The notes: generated from the sequence alone by a model not told the origin. A stretch of DNA of 64,000 nt from Jaminaea rosea (GCF_003144245.1 NW_020289994.1:124001-188000); one strand, 5' to 3'; shown: positions 44,384-53,167, counted from the stretch's first letter. Made by a program: numbers and translations.

Positions 44384-44833
44384 TCACGCGTACCAGATGG
44401 TCACTTTCCGAGGCAGCGATGCCTTGAGAAACTCGCCTGGCCATTCACAATCGTCAAAACGTCCGAAGAACAAGCAGTCCGTCGAGCTCATGGCTGACCC
44501 GGCCTCATCTCGCAGGCATAGCCCCCAGCTGGCGTACGAGCAGTCGTTCTTGTTGCCGTATCCTCCGCCATTGCATGGAGTCGCCACCTCCAAGACGTTT
44601 TTGCGCAGATAGCCCCAGTCGGCAACTTTGGCTGTGCCCAGGGCGATCTTGCAGCGGAATTCGGCGTGGAGATCGTCGGTGAAGTGGACGTCTGCTTGGC
44701 AGAAGGTCGTATAGCCGTACGATCGAGGGCCGTTGGGGCCGGGTCCCGCCCATGTGCAATTGACGTGCGTTGCGTTTGCGGGAGCGGACAGGTAGGTGAG
44801 GAGGTAGACTGCGAGATGCAAAAGAGCCAGCAT
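44384..44833 (-). CDS. secreted 8-Cys array protein 1, 149 aa
   Basis: Leftmost member and last in transcription order. The open frame extends upstream, but the ATG at 44833 begins the signal peptide (MLALLHLAVYLLTYLSAPANA). The mature part starts THVNCTW and keeps all eight cysteines, VADWGYL, TPCNGGGY and DDCEWP. It ends TIWYA rather than the usual YYK. The spacer between Cys6 and Cys7 is longer than usual (LRDEAGSAMSSTD). One N-glycosylation sequon overlaps Cys1 (NCT). The nearest gene on its left is the unresolved 43–44 kb region. Confidence 0.85.
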   Translation of the reverse strand: MLALLHLAVYLLTYLSAPANATHVNCTWAGPGPNGPRSYGYTTFCQADVHFTDDLHAEFRCKIALGTAKVADWGYLRKNVLEVATPCNGGGYGNKNDCSYASWGLCLRDEAGSAMSSTDCLFFGRFDDCEWPGEFLKASLPRKVTIWYA

Positions 44834-45053
44834 GACGTGGTGCGGGAGCTGCGGGACGACGTGGTAGAAAAGGATAGTTGAACGGGACGAAGAAGGAGAG
44901 AACATCACGGAGTGCACCGGCCCCTCCTCGCCACAATCGTGAGCTAGAAGCAGATCAGATCGTTTCACCGCCGCCACCGCAATCGCCGCCAGCTATGTTC
45001 AGCCATCGCTACCACCCGCTGGCCGCCCCACCACGCCGCTCCACCGTCCTCCG

Positions 45054-45512
45054 TCACTGGTAGTAGATCGAGACATAGCGTGGCGCCTTGGCCCACTTGA
45101 ACGTCTGCGGCCACTCGCAATCATCGAACTTATTAACATATTTACACTCCCCGGCCCCATGTTCGTCAGGAATGCATATTCCCCAGTTGCTGAAGCGGCA
45201 CTTGTCACCTGCAAAGCCGTCACCATTACATGCGGTCCGCATCTCTAGCGTCTCCTCCCTGAGGAAGCCATAGTCGGCGACGCGGTTGTCCCAAATGGCC
45301 TCCTCCTTCTCACAGATGTAAGCGGCAAAGCCTGGCACGTCGAAGCGGTAGCCCTCGGCCTTGCAGTATAGAGTGAAGTTGTGCTTGGTGGGGTCGACGT
45401 GTGCGCCTGGTCCATCCCAGCTACACGTAACGTGATTGGACGCGGTGAGGGGAAGCGCAGCGAGCCAGAGGAAAGGCATAAGGCGCGCGGGGGCGGAGTT
45501 GAAACTGAGCAT
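45054..45512 (-). CDS. secreted 8-Cys array protein 2, 152 aa
   Basis: Divergent member. The start at 45512 (MLSFNSAPARLMPFLWLAALPLTAS) gives a longish signal peptide; the internal Met at residue 12 would give a shorter, equally good one. The mature part begins NHVTCSWDGPG. The core motif is VADYGFL instead of VADWGYL, and the fourth cysteine sits in TACNGDGF instead of TPCNGGGY. It retains eight cysteines and DDCEWP, and ends SIYYQ. The loop before Cys3 is the longest of the array (AEGYRFDVPGFAAYIC). Confidence 0.85.
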   Translation of the reverse strand: MLSFNSAPARLMPFLWLAALPLTASNHVTCSWDGPGAHVDPTKHNFTLYCKAEGYRFDVPGFAAYICEKEEAIWDNRVADYGFLREETLEMRTACNGDGFAGDKCRFSNWGICIPDEHGAGECKYVNKFDDCEWPQTFKWAKAPRYVSIYYQ

Positions 45513-45742
45513 CGTTGAGACAAGCGAAGAGGAGACTGACAGAGATGTCGCGAGAGGTGAGGTAAAGAAAGGAAGAAAGCTCGTATCTCGCAACTCGTAT
45601 CTCGCACCTGCCACGGCCACGGCTAGCATTCGTAGCATCGCCTAGCACTTTGCCACCGCAAGCTCAGCCCTCTGCCCTGATCCTCCGGCCCGCCAGCAAA
45701 TGGTTCCTCCCGCGCCTGACGCCCGCCAACAGCATCGCGCGT

Positions 45743-45765
45743 CGCTCGCTCGCTCGCTCGCTCGC
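45743..45765. repeat. (CGCT)n microsatellite
   Basis: Five to six tandem CGCT units lie directly downstream of the stop codon of array protein 3 at 45770, in its presumed 3' UTR. Confidence 0.8.
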
Positions 45766-45769
45766 CACC

Positions 45770-46231
45770 TTACTCGTCACGATAGATGACAACAGTCTCG
45801 GGGAGCTCCGACTTGGTGAAAGCCGTAGGCCACTGGCAGTCGTCATGGCGACTGAAATAGTAGCACTTCCAAGGAAAAAGGTTGACCTTGTGCGTGCTAT
45901 TGACGTTGGACAGATTGACGCAGGCAGCCCAATTGTGCGAGGAGCATTCATGCTTGTCTCCGTAGCCTCCCCCATTGCACGGAGTCGCTATTTCTAACAC
46001 ACCCTCCTGAAGATAGCCCCAATCAGCTACTTTGACTCCGCTCAGCTCGCAGGTGTACGTTGCATGGGTGTCGTCAGCCCAAGTTTGGATCGCAGAGCAG
46101 TATCGCTCATAATTGTACTTCTCGGGAACGTCTGCGCCTGGACCGTCCCAGTTGCAAAAGAAGTGGTTAGCCAGAGCGGGGCTCAAGCTGAGGGCGGTGG
46201 CGACGAAGACGGGAAAAGCGAAGGCGAGCAT
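45770..46231 (-). CDS. secreted 8-Cys array protein 3, 153 aa
   Basis: The ATG at 46231 starts the signal peptide MLAFAFPVFVATALSLSPALA. The mature part begins NHFFCNWDGPGADVPEKYNY. All eight cysteines are present, with VADWGYL, TPCNGGGY and DDCQWP. It has the longest Cys6–Cys7 loop of the family (about 18 residues, with two sequons NLS and NST). The end is atypical (VVIYRDE) and acidic. It is the longest intact member. Confidence 0.87.
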   Translation of the reverse strand: MLAFAFPVFVATALSLSPALANHFFCNWDGPGADVPEKYNYERYCSAIQTWADDTHATYTCELSGVKVADWGYLQEGVLEIATPCNGGGYGDKHECSSHNWAACVNLSNVNSTHKVNLFPWKCYYFSRHDDCQWPTAFTKSELPETVVIYRDE

Positions 46232-46466
46232 CGATCAGAGTATGGTGTGGATAGGAGATGTGAGAGTATTCTCAAAATGGAGCCAGCGAGGAAGCAGATA
46301 TGATCGAGAAAGATCAACTTTCACCCAGCCCTGAACCCTGTGCACGTTCGCCAGCCACCATCTGTCCGCCCAAACCCTGCTCAGCTGAGACAAACCGTTG
46401 CGCCCTCCCCGGAACGTGCCGCAGCCAGCCGTCGGCGCTCCACCGGCGCCCTCGCAATCGCAAGAA

Positions 46467-46892
46467 CTACTTGTACCAGATGGTAACGTCTTCTGGGAGC
46501 TCGTCGTAAGCCAATAATTGAGGCCACTGGCAGTCATCGTATCGATCCATATAGCGACAGTTGAGGTTTGGGTTCTCGAAAGTCTTTGGTAGGCAAACAC
46601 CCCAGCTGCGCCTGTCACACAGCTGGCCTCCATAGCCTCCCCCGTTGCATGCTGTGCCAAATTCTAGCGTTTTGGGTCGGAGATAGCCCCAGTCTGCTAC
46701 CTTGACCTGATTCGGCCCCTTGCAGAGGTAGCGGGCTTGCTTATGATTGTCTTCATACTTGAATGCTTGGCACAAGATCGTGTAGTTGTACTTGTTGGGG
46801 TCCTCCGGGCCAGGAGTCCAGCTGCAGGTAACGTGATTAGCCGTGGCAGTCGCCAGGCTCAAGGCGAAGGTGATCAAGAAGAGCGCGAGCAT
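46467..46892 (-). CDS. secreted 8-Cys array protein 4, 141 aa
   Basis: Signal peptide MLALFLITFALSLATATA, then NHVTCSWTPGPEDPNKYNY. With members 5 and 7 it forms a subgroup in which the usual W(D/T)GPG is replaced by W-x-PG. It keeps eight cysteines, VADWGYL, a TACNGGGY variant and DDCQWP, and ends VTIWYK. The 235-nt gap upstream is the only promoter space. Confidence 0.87.
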   Translation of the reverse strand: MLALFLITFALSLATATANHVTCSWTPGPEDPNKYNYTILCQAFKYEDNHKQARYLCKGPNQVKVADWGYLRPKTLEFGTACNGGGYGGQLCDRRSWGVCLPKTFENPNLNCRYMDRYDDCQWPQLLAYDELPEDVTIWYK

Positions 46893-47098
46893 CGAGGCGG
46901 GAGTGGGCGGTCGACGAAGTTCAATTGGAGTGATGTCTTGAGGAGATAAGGACTCGAGTGTCTTTTACAGCTGAGCACGCTACACGTTTGCAACACCCTC
47001 TGACCTTAACGTGTCCCTGCCTCGAGCCGCCAATGTCCGACAAATTCGCCGCAAATTATCCCGCAACTCATTGTTCGGCCCTTCTCCTCGACGTCTGC

Positions 47099-47527
47099 TC
47101 ACTTGTACCAAATCGTCACGTTGTCGGGCAGCTCGAAAAAGGAGAGAAAAACGGGCCACTCGCAGTCGTCAAAGCGGTCCCAAAAGCGACAAGTCGTACC
47201 ATTGTACTGCTTTGAAGGGGGAAAGCAGACTCCCCAGCTTCCTTTGTCGCAGTGTGACTTCTTTGCGTAGCCTCCGCCGTTGCACGGAGTTGCCATCTCG
47301 AGGATTTCCTCTCCAAGAAAACCCCAGTCTGCGACTTTGATGGATAGGTCACTGGTGCACATGAAGCGTTGGTGCTTGTCGTCTATGTATTCCTTCCTCG
47401 CTGTGCAGAATGAGACGTATCCGTACTTGTCTGGCGTCTCTAGGCCAGGTCGCCAGGTGCAGGTGACATGATTGGCTGCCGCAGTCGCGAAGCTCAAAGC
47501 GAGGCTGACGAAACTAGATGCGAGCAT
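47099..47527 (-). CDS. secreted 8-Cys array protein 5, 142 aa
   Basis: Signal peptide MLASSFVSLALSFATAAA, then NHVTCTWRPGLETPDKYGY. Its closest relative is array protein 4, by the PG start, the VTIWYK end and overall layout. Eight cysteines are present; the core is VADWGFL, then TPCNGGGYAKKSHC. Sequons NGT (before Cys7) and NVT (near the end) suggest glycosylation. DDCEWP is intact. Confidence 0.87.
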   Translation of the reverse strand: MLASSFVSLALSFATAAANHVTCTWRPGLETPDKYGYVSFCTARKEYIDDKHQRFMCTSDLSIKVADWGFLGEEILEMATPCNGGGYAKKSHCDKGSWGVCFPPSKQYNGTTCRFWDRFDDCEWPVFLSFFELPDNVTIWYK

Positions 47528-47754
47528 ACTGCTGTAGCGGAGTCGTACTTGAGAAGATGGACGTGTGTAGCGGCAGAAAGCAAAGGGAGTTGCAATGACG
47601 AGGCAGTAGCGAGTAATACGAGCACACGTTGCATGCCCTTAGCCCACAAAATCTTGCCGCAGAAAGCCTCGCGAGGACGGCCTCTCCTCCCGAAGCGCCC
47701 ACACGCCAATTTTCGGCCGCACGCACCGCCGCCTCCAATTCCTTTGATTTACCT

Positions 47755-47965
47755 TCACTTGTACTGGACAGTCACGGAGTTAGGCAGCGTGCTCATCGAA
47801 AATAGCTTTGGCCATTCACGGTCGTTCCAGAGGTTGAGGTAAAGGGGAGAAGCTCGCGTGTTCTGGCTCGTTGCCAACCTTGCTTGCTGCGCAGGTAACG
47901 TGGTCGGCCATAACGAGCGAGACGTGGAGGAGTAGCACACTCAAAGCAGTGACGAAGAAAAGCAT
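47755..47965 (-). pseudogene. decayed array copy, internally deleted
   Basis: An ATG at 47965 opens a normal signal peptide (MLFFVTALSVLLLHVSLVMA) and the family start DHVTC. The central cysteine region is missing, and the tail (NDREWPKLF…NSVTVQYK) follows in another frame. What remains could at most express a 49-residue peptide. A TATA-like TTATATTT (plus strand, near 48045) sits about 80 nt upstream, so a transcript may persist. Confidence 0.75.
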
Positions 47966-48136
47966 CGCGGATTGTGTGGTGTGAGGAATCGGATCGAACG
48001 ATGCGGTATAGGGAGAGGCGATGGCCTCAAAGCGCGCCGCTCGCTTATATTTGCGCGCCCTTCACTTCCGCCCTTGACGCGCGCCGCTGGGCACGGGGCT
48101 GCCACGGCCCTCCGCGCACTGCAAACCTCAGCCGCC

Positions 48137-48571
48137 TCACTTCCACCAGATCGTGACGTGGCTAGCAACTTGGCGCCTTTCAAATCTGCCGGGCCATTCG
48201 CAATCGTCGTGAGATGCCATGAAGTAGCAATTTGGTCTGCCACTCTCTTGATCATCAGGTAGACAAAGGGCCCAAGTGCTGGCCTTGTCGCAGTTGTCTG
48301 CGTACCCTCCTCCATTACAAGGAGTCGGGAATTCTATTCGATATTTGCCCAGGTAGCCCCAGTCTGCGACCTTGACTGCCTTGACATCATTGCAGAGAAA
48401 GCGTATGTGGTCGTGATCAATCTCGTTACCACTCGCCTGACAAAAGAGCTGATAGCCGTAAGTGACTGGCGCTTCTGGGCCGGGCTTCCAGCTGCAGGTG
48501 ACGTGCGTGGATTCAACAAGGTGCGAAAGAGTCATGATGGCAAGGCTGGCGGTAGATGTGAGGGCGAGCAT
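48137..48571 (-). CDS. secreted 8-Cys array protein 6 (copy G), 144 aa
   Basis: The frame is open 13 codons further up from another Met, but the ATG at 48571 begins the expected signal peptide (MLALTSTASLAIMTLSHLVES). The mature part begins THVTCSWKPGPEAPVTYGY. It shares the W-x-PG start with array proteins 4 and 5. Eight cysteines; VADWGYL; TPCNGGGYADNC; DDCEWP. It ends VTIWWK, a Trp–Trp variant of the usual ending. The loop between Cys2 and Cys3 is His/Asp-rich. Confidence 0.87.
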   Translation of the reverse strand: MLALTSTASLAIMTLSHLVESTHVTCSWKPGPEAPVTYGYQLFCQASGNEIDHDHIRFLCNDVKAVKVADWGYLGKYRIEFPTPCNGGGYADNCDKASTWALCLPDDQESGRPNCYFMASHDDCEWPGRFERRQVASHVTIWWK

Positions 48572-48789
48572 AGAGGGTAATATGCAAGCGTTCGGGCGAG
48601 ATGGTATCAACGAGAAGATATGTCGTGTTGGTACAGGAAAACAAGAGCGGTCCCGAGGAACAACAGATAGTTGCCTCTGGCCAGGAACGCACGCAACTAC
48701 TCCCTTTCATGGCCAACAGTCTTCCACCTCTGGCCACCGGGCCGCCGACGTTCCCGCGCCCCTCTTCCAGCTTGCCTCGCATCCCCGGC

Positions 48790-49209
48790 TCACTTGTAGA
48801 AGATGGCCAGGTAGGTGGGCAGCAACTGATATGTGAATTTTCCTGGCCAGGCACAGTCATCATGACTTGCGAGATACTTGCAATTGAGAGCACCAGAATC
48901 GGCAACGAGACAAGCAGCCCAGTGGCTAGTTCCTGCGCAGTAGATATCGCCGTATCCGCCACTGGCGCAGGGAGTCGCGATCTCGAGCTGGTGGTCTCCA
49001 ATGTAGTTCCAATCCGCAACTCGAGAGTCGTTGCAGTTGTAGGCTGCATGCTCGCCATCAATCTTGGCTTTCTGAGCCAGGCAAAATTTTACATAGCCAT
49101 AGTTGTCGGGACTCTGGGGCCCAGGTCCGTTCCAGGTGCACGTGAAGTGCTTGGCCATGGCGAAATGCACTGGGACGCAAAGCAGTATGAAGCTGACGGT
49201 AATGATCAT
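48790..49209 (-). CDS. secreted 8-Cys array protein 7 (copy H), 139 aa
   Basis: Shortest intact member. The start at 49209 (MIITVSFILLCVPVHFAMA) is picked over an open upstream frame because it starts the signal peptide. Mature KHFTCTWNGPGPQSPDNYGY. The core is VADWNYI, a step toward the VADWNY group (copies K–M), and the fourth cysteine is in TPCASGGY. Eight cysteines in the mature part, plus one inside the signal peptide. Ends LAIFYK. Confidence 0.87.
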   Translation of the reverse strand: MIITVSFILLCVPVHFAMAKHFTCTWNGPGPQSPDNYGYVKFCLAQKAKIDGEHAAYNCNDSRVADWNYIGDHQLEIATPCASGGYGDIYCAGTSHWAACLVADSGALNCKYLASHDDCAWPGKFTYQLLPTYLAIFYK

Positions 49210-49530
49210 GATCAGATGTTGCGATACTGTAGGGATGAGCTGCGTGAAAGCAAGCGGGCAGTGAAGGTGATGATTGCTACAGTATCGTGGGAAGGAAAAG
49301 AAAGCTGGACGCGCTGCACCGAGCCGCCTCTTTGCCCTCGGCCCACCTCGCACCTCCGCCCGCTCTCCATTGCGTTGAGCTTGCCGTGGGGGTCCACCTT
49401 GCCATGACGCACGGATATGCTCGCAGCGGAAAAGAGCAATAAACGCTGCATGGTCTCAAGAGGTCTAAAGAGAGAGCAGGGTTGACCCGCCTGCGTTCCT
49501 ATCCCCTGCACATCTCGAGCATTGGGCCCC

Positions 49531-49989
49531 TCACTTGTAGTAGACGGACACGGTCGCCGGTAGGTCTTGAAAGGTGAAGAGAGTCTCCCATTGACAATCA
49601 TCTAGCTCTTTGATAAACCTGCAGTAGCTGTAGCCTTGGTCGTCTTGGATGCAGGTGGCCCAGTAGTCGCTGTGTTCGCAGATCGTATCGCTCGCATAGC
49701 CATTTTTGGCGCAGGGGGACCTAAATTCGAGCACGTTGGCTCGAAGGAAGTTCCAGTCGGCGACCTTTACGCCGCCATTGCAGAGAAAGACGGCGCTTGT
49801 GGAGCCATTGTGCGTCTGCGGCGCAATACAGAATTTCGTGAACCCGTAGTTGTCTGGGCGATCTGTACCTGGTCCTGTCCAAGTGCAGGTGACGTGATTG
49901 GCTGCGGCAAGGTGTGGTAAGAAGAGGAGAACGAGACTCGAGCCAATGACCAGAAGTGCAAGGCTCGAGGCGAGCTGGAGACGGAACAT
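49531..49989 (-). CDS. secreted 8-Cys array protein 8 (copy I), 152 aa
   Basis: Long signal peptide of about 30 residues (MFRLQLASSLALLVIGSSLV…AAA), then NHVTCTWTGPGTDRPDNYGF. It is the first of a run of five (I–M) with the exact block CxWTGPG. Eight cysteines; VADWNFL; SPCAKNGY replaces TPCNGGGY; LDDCQWE lacks the usual Pro. Ends VSVYYK. One sequon (NGS) in the Cys2–Cys3 loop. Confidence 0.87.
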   Translation of the reverse strand: MFRLQLASSLALLVIGSSLVLLFLPHLAAANHVTCTWTGPGTDRPDNYGFTKFCIAPQTHNGSTSAVFLCNGGVKVADWNFLRANVLEFRSPCAKNGYASDTICEHSDYWATCIQDDQGYSYCRFIKELDDCQWETLFTFQDLPATVSVYYK

Positions 49990-50200
49990 GGCGGCGCAAA
50001 GAATGCGTCTGACGTTGTGATGGTGATGAGAGCGACAAGAGCGTTAAGTAGGTGAGGCTGCACTCAAAGAGAGCGTGGGCGCGCGCAGGAATCCGCATGA
50101 ATCTCTTCCAACCTCATGTCATCCTGCTGACGCAGCCCTGCCATTGCTCTTGAACATGCTCGCCGCCAAGGCCCGCTGACACCACCACCGGCTCGGCGAA

Positions 50201-50647
50201 TCATGCGTCAGCCTTGTAGTAGATCCCGACGGAGTAGGGCAGCGTCGACATCTCGAAGCCGTATGACCACGAGCAATCGTCTGCCTTGTACATGAATTTG
50301 CAATCATGCTCGCCTTTCTCTCCCTCCAGGCACACGGCCCAGTACGTGCTGTGCTTGCAAGCCTCGCCACCGTAGCCGCCATCAGCACAGGGGGTCGCCA
50401 TCTCTAATAGGCCGGGGCCAATGTAATTAAAGTTGGCGACCCTGATGCCCCCAACACACTCAAAGGCGACGTGCTTGTCGTCGACTTTGTGCTGTCTGGC
50501 TGAGCAAGATTTCGTGTATCCATAGGTATCAGGACGGTCCGAGCCGGGTCCTGTCCAGTAGCAGATCGCGTGCCTGGCGGTAGCAGGGCGTATAGCGACG
50601 GTGAGGAGAGCGAGTACGACGCTCGAAGCAACGCTGAAGGGATGCAT
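50201..50647 (-). CDS. secreted 8-Cys array protein 9 (copy J), 148 aa
   Basis: The ATG at 50647 opens MHPFSVASSVVLALLTVAIRPATA; the frame upstream is open but lacks a signal peptide. Mature RHAICYWTGPGSDRPDTYGYTKSC. The core is altered to VANFNYI, so neither the Asp nor the Trp of VADW is kept. TPCADGGY and DDCSWS are present. It runs three residues past the usual end (IYYKADA). Eight cysteines. A decayed relative of this copy lies at 52310..52450. Confidence 0.87.
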   Translation of the reverse strand: MHPFSVASSVVLALLTVAIRPATARHAICYWTGPGSDRPDTYGYTKSCSARQHKVDDKHVAFECVGGIRVANFNYIGPGLLEMATPCADGGYGGEACKHSTYWAVCLEGEKGEHDCKFMYKADDCSWSYGFEMSTLPYSVGIYYKADA

Positions 50648-50844
50648 AGCGCGGAGATGAATCAGGATTCGATGCACAGTGGTGTGGTAGATTGACAAGA
50701 TGCTCGGCGAAGAGCAGCGCCGTCTTCGGTCACTCCCGCCCTTGCGCCCTCGGTCGACGTGACCCTCGCCGAGTCTCGACCTGTGCACCCTCAATCTTGC
50801 CGCCGCCTTCGCTGCTGCCGCTCTGCTTCCGGCCGAGCATCCTG

Positions 50845-51297
50845 TCAGATATAATAGACGGCCACGCTGCTCGGAGGAATGGCAAAGGCCCATATCCATG
50901 AACAGTCATCCTTCTTGTTGAGGTATCGACAAATGCTGTCCCCCTCATCGTCTCGAACGCAGACCGCCCAGTATGTACTCTTGTCGCAGAGACTGCCTCC
51001 GTATCCTTTACCAGCACACGGCGTTCCGCACTCGAGAACCATAGGCTCAAGGTAGTTCCAGTCTCCGACTTTGACGCCGTTGTCGCAGAGGTAGACGGCG
51101 TTGTTGATCACCTTGCCAGTCTCGTTCTTATGTACAGTGGCAATGCAATACAGCGTATAGTTGTACTTATCCGGCGTCTCTTCACCGGGTCCTGTCCAGG
51201 TGCAGTCGTAGTGATCGGCGGCAACACGGCGGGCAATGAGGACGACGGCGGTGACGAGGCCGAGGAGGAATTGTATGGCAATGTCGAGCGGGTGCAT
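50845..51297 (-). CDS. secreted array protein 10 (copy K), 150 aa, 9 Cys
   Basis: Two start codons are possible (51315 and 51297). I use 51297 because MHPLDIAIQFLLGL aligns with the MHILDVGIELALGF start of copy L. Mature DHYDCTWTGPGEETPDKYNY. It has one cysteine more than the rest, in LECGTPC, which leaves an odd number and could allow a dimer. The core is VGDWNYL. Ends VAVYYI. Sequons NYT and NET flank Cys2. Its promoter shares a 14-nt block with that of copy L. Confidence 0.86.
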   Translation of the reverse strand: MHPLDIAIQFLLGLVTAVVLIARRVAADHYDCTWTGPGEETPDKYNYTLYCIATVHKNETGKVINNAVYLCDNGVKVGDWNYLEPMVLECGTPCAGKGYGGSLCDKSTYWAVCVRDDEGDSICRYLNKKDDCSWIWAFAIPPSSVAVYYI

Positions 51298-51370
51298 GAC
51301 TACTGATGAATGCATTTAAACTGGTGAAGAGTTGCCAAAGTTGCGTTTGAGGCTGAGAAGGAAGAGCGAG

Positions 51371-51384
51371 CGAGGAGAGCTGAC
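51371..51384 (-). promoter_or_regulatory. shared upstream 14-mer, copy K
   Basis: The plus-strand block CGAGGAGAGCTGAC lies about 75 nt upstream of the ATG of copy K. The identical block recurs upstream of copy L. It may be a transcription-factor site or simply sequence left from duplication. Confidence 0.4.
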
Positions 51385-51591
51385 TAATCGACGAGGAGAG
51401 CAAGGTCGACTTCGGTCGCCCGCAAGCAATCGCCTCTCCCACTGGCTCGCTGATGCTACGTATCTCTTGCCACGTCGCTCGTCGCTCGATGTCCGCTCAC
51501 GAGACTCGCCAGACTCTCGCTGCCCAAGCTGACAGCGAAAGGCGCTGCTGTAGCCGGCGCAGCCTTGCTCCTTCAAAGTTGCGTCGGCGCT

Positions 51592-52044
51592 TCACTTGTA
51601 GTAGACAGCGACGCCAAGGGGGATGCTCATACTGGTGAAAATCCCTTGCCACGCACAATCGTCGCCTTTGGCCATATACCTGCAAATTGGCTCGCCAAAG
51701 AGATTGAGAACGCAGACGCCCCAGTACGTGCTGTTGTCGCAGAGGTCGCCCGCATACCCATTACCAGCGCAGGGACTCGAAAAGGCAAGGACATACGGTG
51801 CGAAGTAGTTCCAGTCAGCAACTCTGGTTCTGTTTGCATCGTTGCACAAGTAGACGGCGTTGCTGGTGCCATTCCTGCGGGCAAGAGCGATGCAGAATAG
51901 GCTGTAGCCATGGGTCTCAGGCGCGCTGTCGCCAGGTCCCGTCCAAGTGCAGTTGACGTGCTCGGCGACGACTGAATTGGTAGTAAGGGCAAGGGCGGTG
52001 ATGAAGCCGAGGGCAAGCTCAATGCCAACGTCGAGTATGTGCAT
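51592..52044 (-). CDS. secreted 8-Cys array protein 11 (copy L), 150 aa
   Basis: Signal peptide MHILDVGIELALGFITALALTTNSVVA, mature EHVNCTWTGPGDSAPETHGY. Its closest relative is copy M: both contain the identical block RRNGTSNAVYLCN and share VADWNY-x-AP. SPCAGNGYAGDLC and DDCAWQ are variants. It is the most sequon-rich member (NCT, NGT, NRT, NST). Ends VAVYYK. Confidence 0.88.
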   Translation of the reverse strand: MHILDVGIELALGFITALALTTNSVVAEHVNCTWTGPGDSAPETHGYSLFCIALARRNGTSNAVYLCNDANRTRVADWNYFAPYVLAFSSPCAGNGYAGDLCDNSTYWGVCVLNLFGEPICRYMAKGDDCAWQGIFTSMSIPLGVAVYYK

Positions 52045-52112
52045 GGTTAGGGGATGCTATCGAGTGCGGTTGAGTTGTGGCGTCGTGCTTACAGGTGAGA
52101 AGCAGCGGGGAG

Positions 52113-52145
52113 CTAGGAGAGCTGACGAGCGCGAGGAGAGCTGAC
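52113..52145 (-). promoter_or_regulatory. shared upstream 14-mers, copy L (two tandem)
   Basis: Two near-identical blocks, CTAGGAGAGCTGAC (52113) and CGAGGAGAGCTGAC (52132), sit 70–100 nt upstream of the ATG of copy L. The second is identical to the block upstream of copy K. Confidence 0.4.
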
Positions 52146-52309
52146 GGGAGCGGAGAGAGTGGCCCGTTTGACCAAGCGCAATGATGAGCACGGAGCCATG
52201 ATATCCAGGGCTAGAGAGCACAGGAGTGCGAGACGGTGCACGTGGAGCTTTCTGCTGCTAAAAATCGCCGCGAGGCTCTGCCTCGATTGTCCGCCATCGG
52301 TCTGTCCCA

Positions 52310-52450
52310 CCCTCATAGAGCCAGGCAGCGTCTGTGCCGCATCGTATTCGCACTTGTCGAGAGAGTCGGAGCCGGCTCCAGTGGTAGATGGCGTGGGTGC
52401 GAGCGGAGGAGAAGGGCAGTGTGCAGAGCGAGGAAGAGGCGTAATGCATG
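52310..52450 (-). pseudogene. short remnant of an array copy (copy J-like)
   Basis: An ATG-led stretch (MHYASSSLCTLPFSSARTHAIYHW) matches the start of copy J (MHPFSV… to RHAICYW), and the DNA beyond continues to resemble it for about 40 nt. Nothing of the remaining three quarters is recognisable. It fills the unusually wide gap between copies L and M. Confidence 0.6.
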
Positions 52451-52714
52451 ATGGAGAGGTGGATTTGGATTCGACGCGTGGTGATGAGGATCTGGTAGAA
52501 GATCGAGATCAATCGTTCAAGGAGGAGCAGCAACGGCGAACGTGTCGTAACGCCGATAACCTCTGGCCGGCAGACTACCTTCCTGCCCTCGTGCCCGCTC
52601 GTTTCTCAATCTCCGTCGGCGTGACCCGCCAACATCGCTCCCTCAAATCTGACTGCAACCGCCGCCGCCATTGCGGCCTCGTTCCCTCAAGCTTGGCGCT
52701 CGCCGAGCCCTGCC

Positions 52715-53167
52715 TCAATGATAGTAGATAGCGACAGCAGGAGGGATGGTTCCGCTGGTAAAAAGCGCCTCCCATTGGCAATCATCCGATTTGGCGAGGT
52801 ATCTGCAGTAGGTCTTACCCTGATGGTCTAAAACACACACGGCCCAGTACGTGCTCTTGTCGCAGAGGTTGCCGGCGTATCCTCCTCCAGCACAGGGTGT
52901 GGCGAATTCAAGTTGGAAGGGTGCAAGATAGTTCCAATCAGCGACCTTGGTCCTGTCTGCGTTGTTACAGAGGTAGACGGCGTTGCTGGTCCCGTTCCTT
53001 CGCGCAGGAGCGACGCAAAATTGGACATAACCGTACGTGTCAGGCGCCTGGTTGCCCGGTCCCGTCCAGGTACAACGGAAGTGGTCAGCAACGACCAGGT
53101 GAATTGCGAGGGTGGCAAGAGAGAAGAGGCCGAGAGCAAGTTTGATTGTACCGTTGAGCGTGAGCAT
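52715..53167 (-). CDS. secreted 8-Cys array protein 12 (copy M), 150 aa
   Basis: Signal peptide MLTLNGTIKLALGLFSLATLAIHLVVA, mature DHFRCTWTGPGNQAPDTYGY. Same length and layout as copy L and probably its recent duplicate, though its TPCAGGGYAGNLC is closer to the family consensus. Eight cysteines; VADWNYL; DDCQWE. The last residue is His (IYYH). Upstream is CTAGGAGTGACG, a degraded form of the K/L promoter block. Confidence 0.88.
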   Translation of the reverse strand: MLTLNGTIKLALGLFSLATLAIHLVVADHFRCTWTGPGNQAPDTYGYVQFCVAPARRNGTSNAVYLCNNADRTKVADWNYLAPFQLEFATPCAGGGYAGNLCDKSTYWAVCVLDHQGKTYCRYLAKSDDCQWEALFTSGTIPPAVAIYYH

